Shown piece by piece: positions 51,502 to 60,738 of a stretch of DNA of 64,000 nt. Position 1 is the first letter of the stretch; the number at the start of each line of letters is the position of its first letter. A program made the position numbers and the translations under genes. This DNA comes from Candidatus Alcium sp. F082 (GTDB taxonomy: Bacteria; Bacteroidota; Bacteroidia; Bacteroidales; F082). The notes beneath the pieces were generated by a model that was not told the DNA's origin, ran no database searches, and was given only the letters and a program-made list of their open reading frames with translations. The stretch is from NCBI GenBank assembly GCA_001543395.1, contig LPNG01000009.1, forward strand, positions 26,583 through 90,582, read 5' to 3'.

Positions 51502-52992
51502 ATGCAGAACCGTTTCATCAAGAATATCATCTTCCTACTGTTTCTCAACCTGTTGGTGAAGCCTTTCTGGATTCTCGGCATCGACCGCGAGGTGCAAAAC
51601 CTGCTCGGCGACGCCTCATACGGCACTTACCAGGCCCTGTTCAACTTCTCTTACCTCTTCTATATCCTACTCGACCTCGGCATCACCAACTTCAACAGCC
51701 GTGCCGTGGCACAAGACCCGAAGAATCTATCCAAACACTTCGGAGGGCTCACCGAAATCAAGCTCCTGCTCGGACTGCTCTATGCCGTGGTCATCTTCGT
51801 CGTCGGCTATTTCTGCGGCTACAACGAAGGCTTGAAACTCAAGCTGTTGTTCTGGTGCGGCCTCAACCAAATCCTATTGTCGTTCATCCTCTTCCTCAGG
51901 TCGAACATACAAGGTCTGCTCCTGTTTAAGCAAGACAGCATCCTGAGTGTCTTCGACCGCGTGCTGGCCATCGTCATCATGTGTCTCGTGCTGTGGAGCG
52001 GTTGGTTCCCAAGGGAGAAGTTCAACGCCATCTGGTACCTGCAAGCCCAGACATTAGCGTATATCTGCACACTGATTTTCGCTCTGACCGTCGTGCTTCG
52101 CCATGCCGAAAGCATCAGCTTCAAGATCAACTTCCAGTTCTTCAAGGAAATCATCAAGCAAAGCCTGCCTTTCGCCTTGCTGGTCCTCCTGATGAGTGTC
52201 TACAGCCGCATCGAGCCTGTCCTGCTTGAACGACTTCTCGACGACAAGGGCGTACAAGCCGGTATCTACAGCCGTGCGTACCGCCTCTTCGACGCGGGCA
52301 ACAATATCTCCAACCTTTTCGCCATCATGCTGTTGCCCATGTTCACGGCAACGTTAAAAAACAAGCCCGAGCTTAACAACCTCATCAAGACTTCGTTCAA
52401 CGTCATCGTGGCTATGGCTGGTATCGTATTGATCATGTGCGTCTTCTACAACCGCGAAATCATGCAGATGATGTATAGCCCCGAAGAAGCCGAGACCGAA
52501 GCCGCCTACCTGCTGCGCATCGGTCAATATGCCAAGGTGTTCCCACTATTGATGGGTAGTTTCTTCTGCTTGTCGACGACCTACGTCTTCGGCACCTTAC
52601 TTACCGCCAACGGCAGCCTCAAGCAGCTCAACCTCGTGGCAGCGGCTGGCGTGGTCATCAACATCCTGCTCAACCTGATCGTCATCCCACGTTTCAAGTC
52701 GGTAGGCGCCGCCACCACAAGCCTCTGCGTACAAGCCTTGACGGCATTTTTGCAATACCTCCTTGCCAGACGCATCCTCAAGTTCAATATGGGTGGCCGC
52801 TATTGGATGCATATTCTCCTCTTCTTGGCCACCACCGCCCTGACCACCCTCTTGGTCAAGCAGCTGAACCTCAACTGGATCGTCGCCTTCCTCATCACTT
52901 TTGCCATCAACTGCGGCGCCATTTTCTTTACCCGTCTGGTCAGCCTCAAGGAAATCGTCAGCCTCGTCCTTCCTAAGGAAAAAAAAGGCTAA
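51502..52992 (+). CDS. Polysaccharide/oligosaccharide flippase (MATE-like, Wzx type)
   Basis: A 496-residue membrane protein with about 14 hydrophobic segments, fitting polysaccharide flippases of the MOP superfamily. It begins FIKNIIFLLFLNLLVKPFWI and GDASYGTYQALFNFSYLFYI, has QSLPFALLVLLMSVYSRIEP and AGIYSRAYRLFDAGNN in the middle, and a C-terminal bundle. It would move lipid-linked sugar units across the inner membrane. It heads a plus-strand cluster with two Wzz-like proteins and an O-antigen ligase. No glycosyltransferases are in the cluster, so sugars are made elsewhere. Confidence 0.87.
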   Translation: MQNRFIKNIIFLLFLNLLVKPFWILGIDREVQNLLGDASYGTYQALFNFSYLFYILLDLGITNFNSRAVAQDPKNLSKHFGGLTEIKLLLGLLYAVVIFVVGYFCGYNEGLKLKLLFWCGLNQILLSFILFLRSNIQGLLLFKQDSILSVFDRVLAIVIMCLVLWSGWFPREKFNAIWYLQAQTLAYICTLIFALTVVLRHAESISFKINFQFFKEIIKQSLPFALLVLLMSVYSRIEPVLLERLLDDKGVQAGIYSRAYRLFDAGNNISNLFAIMLLPMFTATLKNKPELNNLIKTSFNVIVAMAGIVLIMCVFYNREIMQMMYSPEEAETEAAYLLRIGQYAKVFPLLMGSFFCLSTTYVFGTLLTANGSLKQLNLVAAAGVVINILLNLIVIPRFKSVGAATTSLCVQALTAFLQYLLARRILKFNMGGRYWMHILLFLATTALTTLLVKQLNLNWIVAFLITFAINCGAIFFTRLVSLKEIVSLVLPKEKKG

Positions 52993-53058
52993 TTTGACTT
53001 TTTTCATTGCCATTTCAAGGGAAATCCCTATTTTTGGCAACTTATTCTACACATAAAT

Positions 53059-54129
53059 ATGGACGAACAGACACATAACACCTACAGTTCCAAATACTTA
53101 TGCAGACTATTGGTGGAATATAGGAAGCCCATCCTCATTATTCTTGCGTTGGCCGCCCTCTGTGCCATCGTTTTCAGTGCCCCTTTTTTCATCACCCCCC
53201 TGTATAAGTCCACCACAATCATCTACCCCACTTCCAGCAACTCCATCTCCAAGGTTCTTATCAGCACTACGTATCAGTCGGAGAAGGACATCATGAACTT
53301 TGGTGAGGACGAGCAGACCGAACAGATGTTGCAAGTGTTAAACTCGAATCGCGTACGCGACAAAGTCATCAGCCGCTTCAACCTGATGGAACACTACAAC
53401 ATCAAGGCCAACAGCAAATACCCTATCACCAGGCTGAACAAACTCTACGATGCCCGCATCAAGTTCCGCCGCACGGAATACAACGCGGTGAAGATCACCG
53501 TCTTGGACTCTGACGCCGCACTCTCGGCACGTATCGCCAATGAGATCGCCGAGATCTTCGACAGCACCATGAACCAGATGCAAAAGGAAGTCGCCACCGA
53601 GGCCTTCCGCATCGTTGAGCAGGAATATGGCACCCTCGTTGCCGAAATGAACATGCTGGAAGACTCGTTGAACACCTTGCGTAAGCTGGGCGTGTTCGAC
53701 TACGAGTCGCAAGTGGAGATGCTCAGCCAACAGCTGGCTGTCGAATTGGGCAAAGGCAACACGCAAGGCGTCAAGAACATACAAGAGCAACTTGACGTGC
53801 TGGCAGAATATGGCGGTGCCTCCTACGCCATCAACGAGCGTTTGGACAACGACCGCTTGCAACTCTCATTGGTCAAGTCGAAATACGAGGAAGCCAAGGT
53901 CGACGCCACCGAGTTCATCCCGCACAAGTTCGTCGTCACCTCCGCCTTCCAGGCCGAACGCAAGAGCTATCCCGTGCGTTGGATCATCGTGGTGATAACC
54001 GTGTTGAGCACGCTGCTGCTGCTCATCTTCTGCCTCGTGTTCTACGACCGTTCCAATGGCTTTTTTCGCCGCCAGGCCGACAAGGAAGCGGCCTCCAAGG
54101 AAAAAAAGAACCATCTTGGAAAAGAATGA
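53059..54129 (+). CDS. Wzz-like chain-length regulator, copy 1
   Basis: A 356-residue protein with the Wzz layout: N-terminal membrane helix (PILIILALAALCAIVFSAPF), FITPLYKSTTIIYPTSSN just after it, a long periplasmic coiled-coil region (MNQMQKEVATEAFRIVEQEY), and a C-terminal membrane helix (WIIVVITVLSTLLLLIFCLV) with the preceding proline-rich AERKSYPVRW. Controls chain length of surface glycans or participates in export. No kinase domain is attached. Followed by a second, shorter paralog. Confidence 0.85.
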   Translation: MDEQTHNTYSSKYLCRLLVEYRKPILIILALAALCAIVFSAPFFITPLYKSTTIIYPTSSNSISKVLISTTYQSEKDIMNFGEDEQTEQMLQVLNSNRVRDKVISRFNLMEHYNIKANSKYPITRLNKLYDARIKFRRTEYNAVKITVLDSDAALSARIANEIAEIFDSTMNQMQKEVATEAFRIVEQEYGTLVAEMNMLEDSLNTLRKLGVFDYESQVEMLSQQLAVELGKGNTQGVKNIQEQLDVLAEYGGASYAINERLDNDRLQLSLVKSKYEEAKVDATEFIPHKFVVTSAFQAERKSYPVRWIIVVITVLSTLLLLIFCLVFYDRSNGFFRRQADKEAASKEKKNHLGKE

Positions 54130-54184
54130 GACTATAACTGCACCTAATATAACATCAACTACTCCGACAACAACAAAACAAATC

Positions 54185-55120
54185 ATGGATAACAATTTCA
54201 ACAACCTTTCACTTGTCCAACTCGTGCTGAAATGGAAATGGCACATCTTGATCATCACAGTGGCGGCAGCCATCTTAGGTGCCATCTTCTCCAGCTCACT
54301 GTTCATCACCCCACTCTACAAGTCAGAGGCCGTGGCCTATCCCGCCAACATCAGCCCCTACTCCGATGAGAGCGAGACCGAACAGATGCTGCAGATCATC
54401 AACTCGCAGTCCATCATGGACTCCATCATCGAGAAGTATGACCTGTGGTCGGACTACAAAATCGACAAGAACTACAAGTTCGCCAAGACTTACATGCTCA
54501 ATGAGTACCGCAGTAAGATCAAGATCAGCAAGACCCCCTACGAGGCCGTCAGCATCACGGTGATGGACAAGGACCCCTTTGTGGCCTGCGACATTGCCAA
54601 GGACATCCTCAACTTCTACGACCAAAAGGTGCATAAACTGCACACCCAGAAAGTCGGCGAAGTGGTGGCCATGTATGAAAGACAGTTGAACGAGAAGCAA
54701 CGTAACATCGACTCGCTGAAACAGCTTCTTACCGACTATGGTACGGAATACGGAGTGACTGACTATACCAGCCAGGCTCGTGAGGTGACCAAAGGCTACC
54801 TGAGTGGTTCGGCAAAGGCCACCGAGTTGAAAAGCAACTTAGAGCAATACGGTGCCGAAGTGCTCGACCTCCGCACGAAAATCGAAGCCGAAGCCACCAC
54901 GTATGTCAACACCAAGGTTGACTACGAACAGAACCTGCGTTTCTACAACTCCGATCTTACCTATTCCAACATCGTCACCGAGCCTTTCCCGGCCGACAAG
55001 AAAGCCTTCCCGGTGCGTTGGGTTGTCGTGGCCCTCTCCGCTTTAGGCGCCATGCTGCTCTCCATCCTGGTAATCTTCATCATCGAAAACCGCAAGCGTT
55101 TCGTGGCTGAAAGCAAATAA
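54185..55120 (+). CDS. Wzz-like chain-length regulator, copy 2
   Basis: A 311-residue paralog of the previous gene: membrane helix WHILIITVAAAILGAIFSSS, FITPLYKSEAVAYPANIS, periplasmic helices (VVAMYERQLNEKQRNIDSLK) and C-terminal PADKKAFPVRWVVVALSALG. An upstream frame extends to 54056 but overlaps the first copy, and the ATG at 54185 begins a sensible polar N terminus (DNNFNNLSLVQLV). Two chain regulators in tandem suggest two polymers or a heteromeric complex. The ligase gene starts three bases after its stop. Confidence 0.85.
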   Translation: MDNNFNNLSLVQLVLKWKWHILIITVAAAILGAIFSSSLFITPLYKSEAVAYPANISPYSDESETEQMLQIINSQSIMDSIIEKYDLWSDYKIDKNYKFAKTYMLNEYRSKIKISKTPYEAVSITVMDKDPFVACDIAKDILNFYDQKVHKLHTQKVGEVVAMYERQLNEKQRNIDSLKQLLTDYGTEYGVTDYTSQAREVTKGYLSGSAKATELKSNLEQYGAEVLDLRTKIEAEATTYVNTKVDYEQNLRFYNSDLTYSNIVTEPFPADKKAFPVRWVVVALSALGAMLLSILVIFIIENRKRFVAESK

Positions 55121-55123
55121 GTC

Positions 55124-56566
55124 GTGGAGAAAAGAGCAAAAATAGCTTGGCTTTATGTCGTCGCGGCCCTTTTCTTGGCCGTGGGGCTGTTCCTTGTGGT
55201 GAAGAAGAACACCTACCTCTTCTTTGCCTTGCCCGTCGTTTTGGGCGTGCTCCTGCTCTATATCTTCTCCCTCGACAAGGTTCTTCTGCTTACGGCATTC
55301 ACCGTGCCGCTATCGATCAATCTGAAAGCCCTCGAAGCGGGTCTAGCCATCTCCCTGCCCGCCGAGCCTCTGCTGATCGGCATTATGGTGCTATTCTTCG
55401 CCAAAATGCTATATGACGGCAAATACGACAAACGCATCTCACACCATCCCATCGCCATCGTCATCTATTGCATGTTCGCCTGGATGCTGGTCACCACCAT
55501 CACCAGCGAGATGCCCGTGGTTTCGCTCAAATTCATATTGTCGAGACTCTGGTTTGTCATCCCTGCCTTCTTCCTTTGTGCCATCCTTTTCAAGAAGCCC
55601 AAAAACATCCATTGGTTCATCTGGCTTTATATCGCAGCCCTGTGCATCGTATGTGTATACACCATCATCCACCACGCACAGTTTGGCTTCGATGGCGACT
55701 CGGCACACTGGGTTATGACGCCTTTCTATAACGACCACACGGCCTACGGCGCTGCCTTGGCCATCTACCTTATCCTGGCGTTGACCTATGTCTTCCTGCC
55801 GGGCATAAAGACCTCACGACGCCTCATCATCATCGGTGTTGTAGCACTCCTGAGCGTCGCCTTGGTATTCTCCAACTGCCGTGCCGCATGGCTGAGTGTG
55901 ATCGCAGCCTTGGCAGTGTTGATTTGCGTGTTGCTGAAGATCAAATTCCGTTGGATCGCCACCGTAGTGGTAGTCTTAGTAGGCCTCTTCCTCGCCTTCC
56001 AAAACCAAATCATCGACACTTTGGAGAAAAACAACCAAGACGCCTCTGGCGACCTTGTGGAAAACATTCAGTCCATCACCAACATCTCCACCGATGCCTC
56101 CAACCTGGAACGCATCAATCGCTGGCAGTCGGCCTTCCGCCTGTTCAACGAACGTCCTGTGTTTGGTTGGGGTCCCGGTACCTACCAGTTCGTGTACGCC
56201 CCCTACCAGATGTCGAAGGAAAAGACCATCATCAGCACCAACGCCGGCGACGGTGGCAACGCCCACTCCGAATACTTCGGTCCCCTTGCCGAGCAAGGCA
56301 TTGTGGGTTCTATCCTTGTGCTGATCCTAGTCATCGTCACGGTATATCATGGCATGAAGACCTACAAACGTTGCAAAAACAGACAAGCTAAAACGCTGGT
56401 GCTGGGCGCCACCCTCGCCTTCATCAGCTATTTCGTCCATGGACTCCTCAACAACTTTATGGACACCGACAAGCTGGCCGTCCCCGTGTGGAGCCTCGCC
56501 GCTTTGATTGCCGCCATCGACGTGTATTATGCCGACAAGGAAACATTTGACGAGGTGAAAGAATAA
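55124..56566 (+). CDS. O-antigen ligase/polymerase family protein
   Basis: A 480-residue membrane protein with about 12 helices. A large loop contains NLERINRWQSAFRLFNERP, VFGWGPGTYQFVYAPYQM and NAHSEYFGPLAEQGIVGS, the Wzy_C signature of O-antigen ligases (WaaL) and polymerases. It would join or extend the glycan delivered by the flippase. It starts with GTG at 55124 (MEKRAKIAWLYVV), three bases after the second Wzz-like gene. The ligase versus polymerase role cannot be separated by sequence. A strong hairpin terminator follows. Confidence 0.87.
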   Translation: MEKRAKIAWLYVVAALFLAVGLFLVVKKNTYLFFALPVVLGVLLLYIFSLDKVLLLTAFTVPLSINLKALEAGLAISLPAEPLLIGIMVLFFAKMLYDGKYDKRISHHPIAIVIYCMFAWMLVTTITSEMPVVSLKFILSRLWFVIPAFFLCAILFKKPKNIHWFIWLYIAALCIVCVYTIIHHAQFGFDGDSAHWVMTPFYNDHTAYGAALAIYLILALTYVFLPGIKTSRRLIIIGVVALLSVALVFSNCRAAWLSVIAALAVLICVLLKIKFRWIATVVVVLVGLFLAFQNQIIDTLEKNNQDASGDLVENIQSITNISTDASNLERINRWQSAFRLFNERPVFGWGPGTYQFVYAPYQMSKEKTIISTNAGDGGNAHSEYFGPLAEQGIVGSILVLILVIVTVYHGMKTYKRCKNRQAKTLVLGATLAFISYFVHGLLNNFMDTDKLAVPVWSLAALIAAIDVYYADKETFDEVKE

Positions 56567-56584
56567 AAGCCATCAACAACAAAC

Positions 56585-56618
56585 AAAAAACGCCGTCCAG
56601 ATTTGGACGGCGTTTTTT
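56585..56618. terminator. Bidirectional terminator between glycan and FKBP clusters
   Basis: A 14-base-pair stem (56585-56598 with 56605-56618) includes cgccgtcc/ggacggcg, flanked by A and T runs and able to end both converging transcripts. Confidence 0.95.
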
Positions 56619-56640
56619 GTTTTCACCGAAAACCTGATGC

Positions 56641-57954
56641 TTACTTGATTTCCACAAGTTCAAGATCAATCTTCAGCGGAGAATAGGCAGGTAAGAGGTC
56701 CTCGTCAATGACGAAGTCGCCAAAAGCCAAGGCTGAAGGCGACACCAGCGAGACCTTTGAGCCCTTTGACATGGTCATCACGGCCTCCTCGATGGCGGGC
56801 AACATCTCGTTGTTACCAATCTTAAAGGTCACAGGATGCTCATACTCATAACTCGACTCCAGCAACTCGCCTTTCAAATTGCTCATCACGTAATGCACCG
56901 TCACCTCATCACCCCATTGGGCAACGGGACCGGTACCTTCCTCTTTCCTAATGATGACAAGGCCCGACTCCGTAGGTTGCTCCGTTATGCCATTTGCCTT
57001 GAGATAATCCTCCATGGTCTTTTGCTCAAGCGACATGAGACGCTTTGCCTCAGCCTCTTTTTGGGCTTGCAGCGCTTCCATCTTCTTGTCGTAGGTGGCT
57101 TTGTCCATCACGCTGTTCATCTTCAGCAACACAACCAAAGGGGTATAAGGATCGATGTGGCTCTCATAGCCCACGCTATCGAAGGCGAGCTCAGAGGGCA
57201 GCACGAAACGCATGGTACCGCCTTCGGACACCATGCCCAAGGCCTCGTTGAAGCCAGCGCTGATGAACTCCTCACCATACTGCATCTCGACAGGCTCAAT
57301 GCCGAACGAATGCATGATGGTATCGCCCTTGGGACCGCACATCGTGAAGTCGAAATTGACATACTCACCCATTTGTGCCGTCCTGCCTTTGCCGGTTTGC
57401 TCAAGAACGATCAAGCCCGATTCCGTCACCGTATTCTTCGCGTCTTCACGAAGCGGGGCCAAAAAGTCAAGCTCAGCCTGTCGCAAGCTGTCGAGCAAGA
57501 CCTTACGCTCGGCTTCGAGGATTTCATAAGGCTTCACGGAGAGCAGCTTCAGCTCGTAATAGATGGGCTTGCCCGCATATTCCTCAGGCACATCCATCTG
57601 CAGCATGGTCATAAACACCGAGTCGGACAAGACCGCCAGTTGGGCTGAGTCGCCCACATGCATCATCAGCAGACCGTCGACGACGTCGCCTTTGAAATCG
57701 GCCTCTCTGAGCACAAGTGTCATAGGCTCAGTGCCAGCAGTGGTAAACAGCAGCGTGTCGTTGAAGTACTGCGCCATCTCAAAGGTCACCTCGTCCTTCA
57801 GGCGGGGCATGACCTCTTTGTCGTTCTTGTTATAGAACTTCATGTAGGCGCCATTCTTCATCTGCTTCAAGCCCGGATAGGGGGACTTGCTGCCACAGGC
57901 AACGAAGAGCAGGCACGAAACGCCGATGAGAACCGACTTAAGAAGTCTTTTCAT
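56641..57954 (-). CDS. Lipoprotein with three FKBP-like domains
   Basis: A 437-residue lipoprotein from ATG 57954: KRLLKSVLIGVSCLLFVAC with the lipid cysteine at residue 20, then GSKSPYPGLKQMKNGAYMKF. Three FKBP-type units are seen: residues 30-145 (degenerate), about 180-290 (VNFDFTMCGPKGDTIMHSFG), and about 335-437 (VTVHYVMSNLKGELLESSYE, LPAIEEAVMTMSKGSKVSLV). The peptidyl-prolyl isomerase pocket is poorly kept. Last of four FKBP lipoprotein genes in one minus-strand set. Probably a periplasmic folding factor or structural protein. Confidence 0.82.
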   Translation of the reverse strand: MKRLLKSVLIGVSCLLFVACGSKSPYPGLKQMKNGAYMKFYNKNDKEVMPRLKDEVTFEMAQYFNDTLLFTTAGTEPMTLVLREADFKGDVVDGLLMMHVGDSAQLAVLSDSVFMTMLQMDVPEEYAGKPIYYELKLLSVKPYEILEAERKVLLDSLRQAELDFLAPLREDAKNTVTESGLIVLEQTGKGRTAQMGEYVNFDFTMCGPKGDTIMHSFGIEPVEMQYGEEFISAGFNEALGMVSEGGTMRFVLPSELAFDSVGYESHIDPYTPLVVLLKMNSVMDKATYDKKMEALQAQKEAEAKRLMSLEQKTMEDYLKANGITEQPTESGLVIIRKEEGTGPVAQWGDEVTVHYVMSNLKGELLESSYEYEHPVTFKIGNNEMLPAIEEAVMTMSKGSKVSLVSPSALAFGDFVIDEDLLPAYSPLKIDLELVEIK

Positions 57955-57955
57955 C

Positions 57956-58864
57956 TTATTCAAAGTCAACAAGTTCTACATCAAAGACCAAGTTGGAGAA
58001 AGGCACGATCTTTTCACCAGCCTGTCTGTCGCCATAAGCGAGATAGTAAGGGATATAAAGTACGCCCTTCTCGCCTTTCGACATCAACTGGATGCCTTCG
58101 TCCCAACCCGGGATAACCTGACCGACACCGATCGGGATGCTGATGGGTTCACCTCTCTCGACGGAGGAGTCAAACACGGTACCGTCAAGCAGCTTGCCAG
58201 TGTAGTGCACCTTCACCATCTTACCCACTTCGGGCTTCTCGCCATTGCCTTCCTGGGTCATCACATAAATGAGGCCCGACTCGGTAGGCTCGGCCGTAAT
58301 CTTGTTCTTTGCGAGATACTCAGCCAGTTGCTGGGCAGCGGCAGCCGTCTCTTCGGCGTGCTCTTCCTTCATCTTAGCGATTCTCTCGTCTGTGGTCTTC
58401 TTCACCTTGGCAGCCAGATGCTGGGCATACTCGCTCTCAGGATAGAAGTCGTCCAAACGCACGTTGAAACGCATCACATCGGTCGAGGTAAAGCCTTCAG
58501 GCAACGTGGGCTGACCCATCAGCTTCATGAAGGTAGAGTCGATGTTGACAATGAAGGAGGCGGAGTCGCCTTTGTGCATCATGGCCAGACCCTCGAAGAG
58601 GTCGCCAGCAAACTGCGATTCCATGAGTTGCATCACATTGTCGGTAACAGGAATGACAACAGCCGTGTCGTTCACAGTGCAGCTGATGCCCACTTCCATC
58701 AAGTCTTTCGGCTGAGGAAGTTCGCCAGCATTCTGGTTGTAGAACTGATAGTACAATCCGTTCTGAGTCTTTTCATAACCCGGATAAGGGTTCTTCTCGC
58801 CACAGGCAGTCATGCCGGCAGCAATCATGGCCACAACAGCCATCATCAAGATACTTTTTTTCAT
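57956..58864 (-). CDS. Lipoprotein FKBP-type peptidyl-prolyl isomerase
   Basis: A 302-residue lipoprotein: KKSILMMAVVAMIAAGMTAC (lipid Cys21), an N-terminal degenerate FKBP-like domain beginning NPYPGYEKTQNGLYYQFYNQ, a helical linker, and a C-terminal canonical FKBP domain with VHYTGKLLDGTVFDSSVERG, VIPGWDEGIQLMSKGEKGVL and YIPYYLAYGDRQ. Of the four in this cluster this has the best-kept isomerase domain, so it is the likeliest active folding catalyst. Its stop is one base from the next gene's start. Confidence 0.88.
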   Translation of the reverse strand: MKKSILMMAVVAMIAAGMTACGEKNPYPGYEKTQNGLYYQFYNQNAGELPQPKDLMEVGISCTVNDTAVVIPVTDNVMQLMESQFAGDLFEGLAMMHKGDSASFIVNIDSTFMKLMGQPTLPEGFTSTDVMRFNVRLDDFYPESEYAQHLAAKVKKTTDERIAKMKEEHAEETAAAAQQLAEYLAKNKITAEPTESGLIYVMTQEGNGEKPEVGKMVKVHYTGKLLDGTVFDSSVERGEPISIPIGVGQVIPGWDEGIQLMSKGEKGVLYIPYYLAYGDRQAGEKIVPFSNLVFDVELVDFE

Positions 58865-58896
58865 TTTTTAGTGGTATTAGATTTAGTTAATGATTC

Positions 58897-60207
58897 TTAT
58901 TGTTTGTCTATAACATCCAGTAATTCAACGTCGAAAACGAGATTGGAATAAGGAGGGATATTGCCATAAGTTTCAGTGCCATAGGCCAAGGTGTAGGGCA
59001 ACACAAAACGTGCCTTCTCTCCCACTCTCATCATGCCTACGCCTTCCTCCAGACCTTTCAGCACCTTGCCTTTGCCATATTCAAATTCATAATAATCACC
59101 CAACTGTTCAGAGTCACCCAGGGGCGAACCGTCGAGATAGGTGGCTACAAACTTGATGCGGGCGGTCTGACCTTCCTTGGGCTGAGCACCTTCCGTGGTC
59201 ACCGACTTGTTGAAGAACAGGCCCGAAGCCGTATAGTCAGTGATGTTGTTAGCCTTCAAATACTCGAAGAAAGCCTTCTCTGATTCGGCTTTCATAGCCT
59301 GCATGGCGCGTTCTTTCTCAGCCTGAAGCTCAGCTGCAGTGGTGATATGCAACAGTTTGATATCGTACACCAAGTTGGAATAAGCCGGGATAGAACCCAC
59401 CGAGTGTTCGCCGTAAGCCATGTCACAAGGAATGATAGCCTTCACGCGCTCGCCAAGATGCATACGGGGCACGATATCCTCCCAACCAGGGATGGTATAG
59501 CCTTCTCCCAAAACGAAAGAGAACTTGTCGGGGATGTCGTAAGTGGAACCCACCGAAGTACCATCGAGCAACGAAGCCGAGAAATCAAGCTCCACCTTCT
59601 CGCCTTTCACGGGGCAACGTCCCGTTCCCTTCTCCAAAGGAATGATATAGACGCCTGATTCAGTAGGAGTTACATCAATACCATTCGCGGCAATATATTC
59701 TGCTAGACTCTTTTTCGAAGCCTCCATCATGGTTGCCTTCATCTTTTCGATGTTGGCTTGGAACTCCTCCTGCGACTGATAGCCCAACAGCTTCACCTCG
59801 TAGCGGAAATAATCGTCAGCCTTCAATCCCACTGAGTCAGGATTCTGGTCATAATAATGAATGGCGATGGAATCTGCCTTGATATAGAATGAGGCCGAAT
59901 CCCCAACATGCATCATGGCATAGGCTTCCTGAAGGTCGCCAGGGAAATACTGTGCTTGCAGTTGGGCGAACACCTCTTTGGCCGACTCCTGCCAGTCAAA
60001 ATACAAGGAATCGTTCAGATAGCAAGCCATCTGCACTTTGAGGAAGTCCGTCAGCTTGGGCTGTTCGCCCTTGGGATCTTGGTTGTAGAATTTGTAGTAC
60101 AGGCCGTCAGCGGTTTTCTTGTAACCCGGAAAACGCTGGGTACAGGCCGTCATCAATAGCATTGCCGACAGGCAAACCATAGCGAAAAATAAAGATTTTC
60201 TCTTCAT
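58897..60207 (-). CDS. Lipoprotein with three FKBP-like domains
   Basis: A 436-residue lipoprotein: KRKSLFFAMVCLSAMLLMTAC (lipid Cys22), then a degenerate N-terminal domain (FPGYKKTADGLYYKFYNQDP), a middle FKBP domain (VELDFSASLLDGTSVGSTYD, YTIPGWEDIVPRMHLGERVK) and a C-terminal one (IKFVATYLDGSPLGDSEQLG, LEEGVGMMRVGEKARFVLPY). It begins three bases after gldI. Shares the GYxKTxxGLYYxFYNQ opening with its neighbour, indicating duplication within the cluster. Confidence 0.85.
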   Translation of the reverse strand: MKRKSLFFAMVCLSAMLLMTACTQRFPGYKKTADGLYYKFYNQDPKGEQPKLTDFLKVQMACYLNDSLYFDWQESAKEVFAQLQAQYFPGDLQEAYAMMHVGDSASFYIKADSIAIHYYDQNPDSVGLKADDYFRYEVKLLGYQSQEEFQANIEKMKATMMEASKKSLAEYIAANGIDVTPTESGVYIIPLEKGTGRCPVKGEKVELDFSASLLDGTSVGSTYDIPDKFSFVLGEGYTIPGWEDIVPRMHLGERVKAIIPCDMAYGEHSVGSIPAYSNLVYDIKLLHITTAAELQAEKERAMQAMKAESEKAFFEYLKANNITDYTASGLFFNKSVTTEGAQPKEGQTARIKFVATYLDGSPLGDSEQLGDYYEFEYGKGKVLKGLEEGVGMMRVGEKARFVLPYTLAYGTETYGNIPPYSNLVFDVELLDVIDKQ

Positions 60208-60210
60208 AAC

Positions 60211-60738
60211 TTATTGTATTTCTGTTATTTTTATCGTATAAACCAAAGTTGCATATTCAGGGATGCGATTGTCATCGCCGTGCAGTCCATAAGCGAGATG
60301 GTAAGGGATGATGAGTTTGGCCACATCGCCCTTGTGCAGATAGGTCATGGCTTCGTCGAGGCCCGACTCCACACCGCCTTCGCCCACCACAAACGCCTTG
60401 GGACCTTCGTTCTCTGACGAATAAATAAGGTCTCCAGCAATGGAATGCAGTTCATAGTCCAAAGTGACTCGCTGACCTTTCTGTATCTGTTGTTCCGAAC
60501 CCTGTTTGAGGATCTGGTAGCGTAAACCCGTCCCTGTCTTGGTCATCTCCAAACCATGACGTCGCACATAATTCTCAATATCCTCCTCTTCCTCGTTCAA
60601 CAGGTAACGGTTGGCCGTCTCCATGCTACTCTTCATATCGCTTTTCGACACGGAGCCAGCAGGTTTCGACGGCTTCTCATTGCATGAGAAGGTCAAGGCC
60701 AACAGCAATAATATCAGATATTTATAGTACCTTTTCAT
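60211..60738 (-). CDS. gldI: GldI-like FKBP lipoprotein
   Basis: A 175-residue lipoprotein: KRYYKYLILLLLALTFSC (lipid Cys19), a short helical region (NYVRRHGLEMTKTGTGLRYQ) and a single FKBP domain (VTLDYELHSIAGDLIYSSEN, VESGLDEAMTYLHKGDVAKL, IPYHLAYGLHGDDNRIP). Length and layout match GldI, a gliding/T9SS-associated isomerase lipoprotein of Bacteroidota. The T9SS-exported CotH protein elsewhere in the window fits a T9SS-bearing genome. It overlaps the preceding nrnA-like gene by four bases and begins the FKBP set. Confidence 0.82.
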   Translation of the reverse strand: MKRYYKYLILLLLALTFSCNEKPSKPAGSVSKSDMKSSMETANRYLLNEEEEDIENYVRRHGLEMTKTGTGLRYQILKQGSEQQIQKGQRVTLDYELHSIAGDLIYSSENEGPKAFVVGEGGVESGLDEAMTYLHKGDVAKLIIPYHLAYGLHGDDNRIPEYATLVYTIKITEIQ

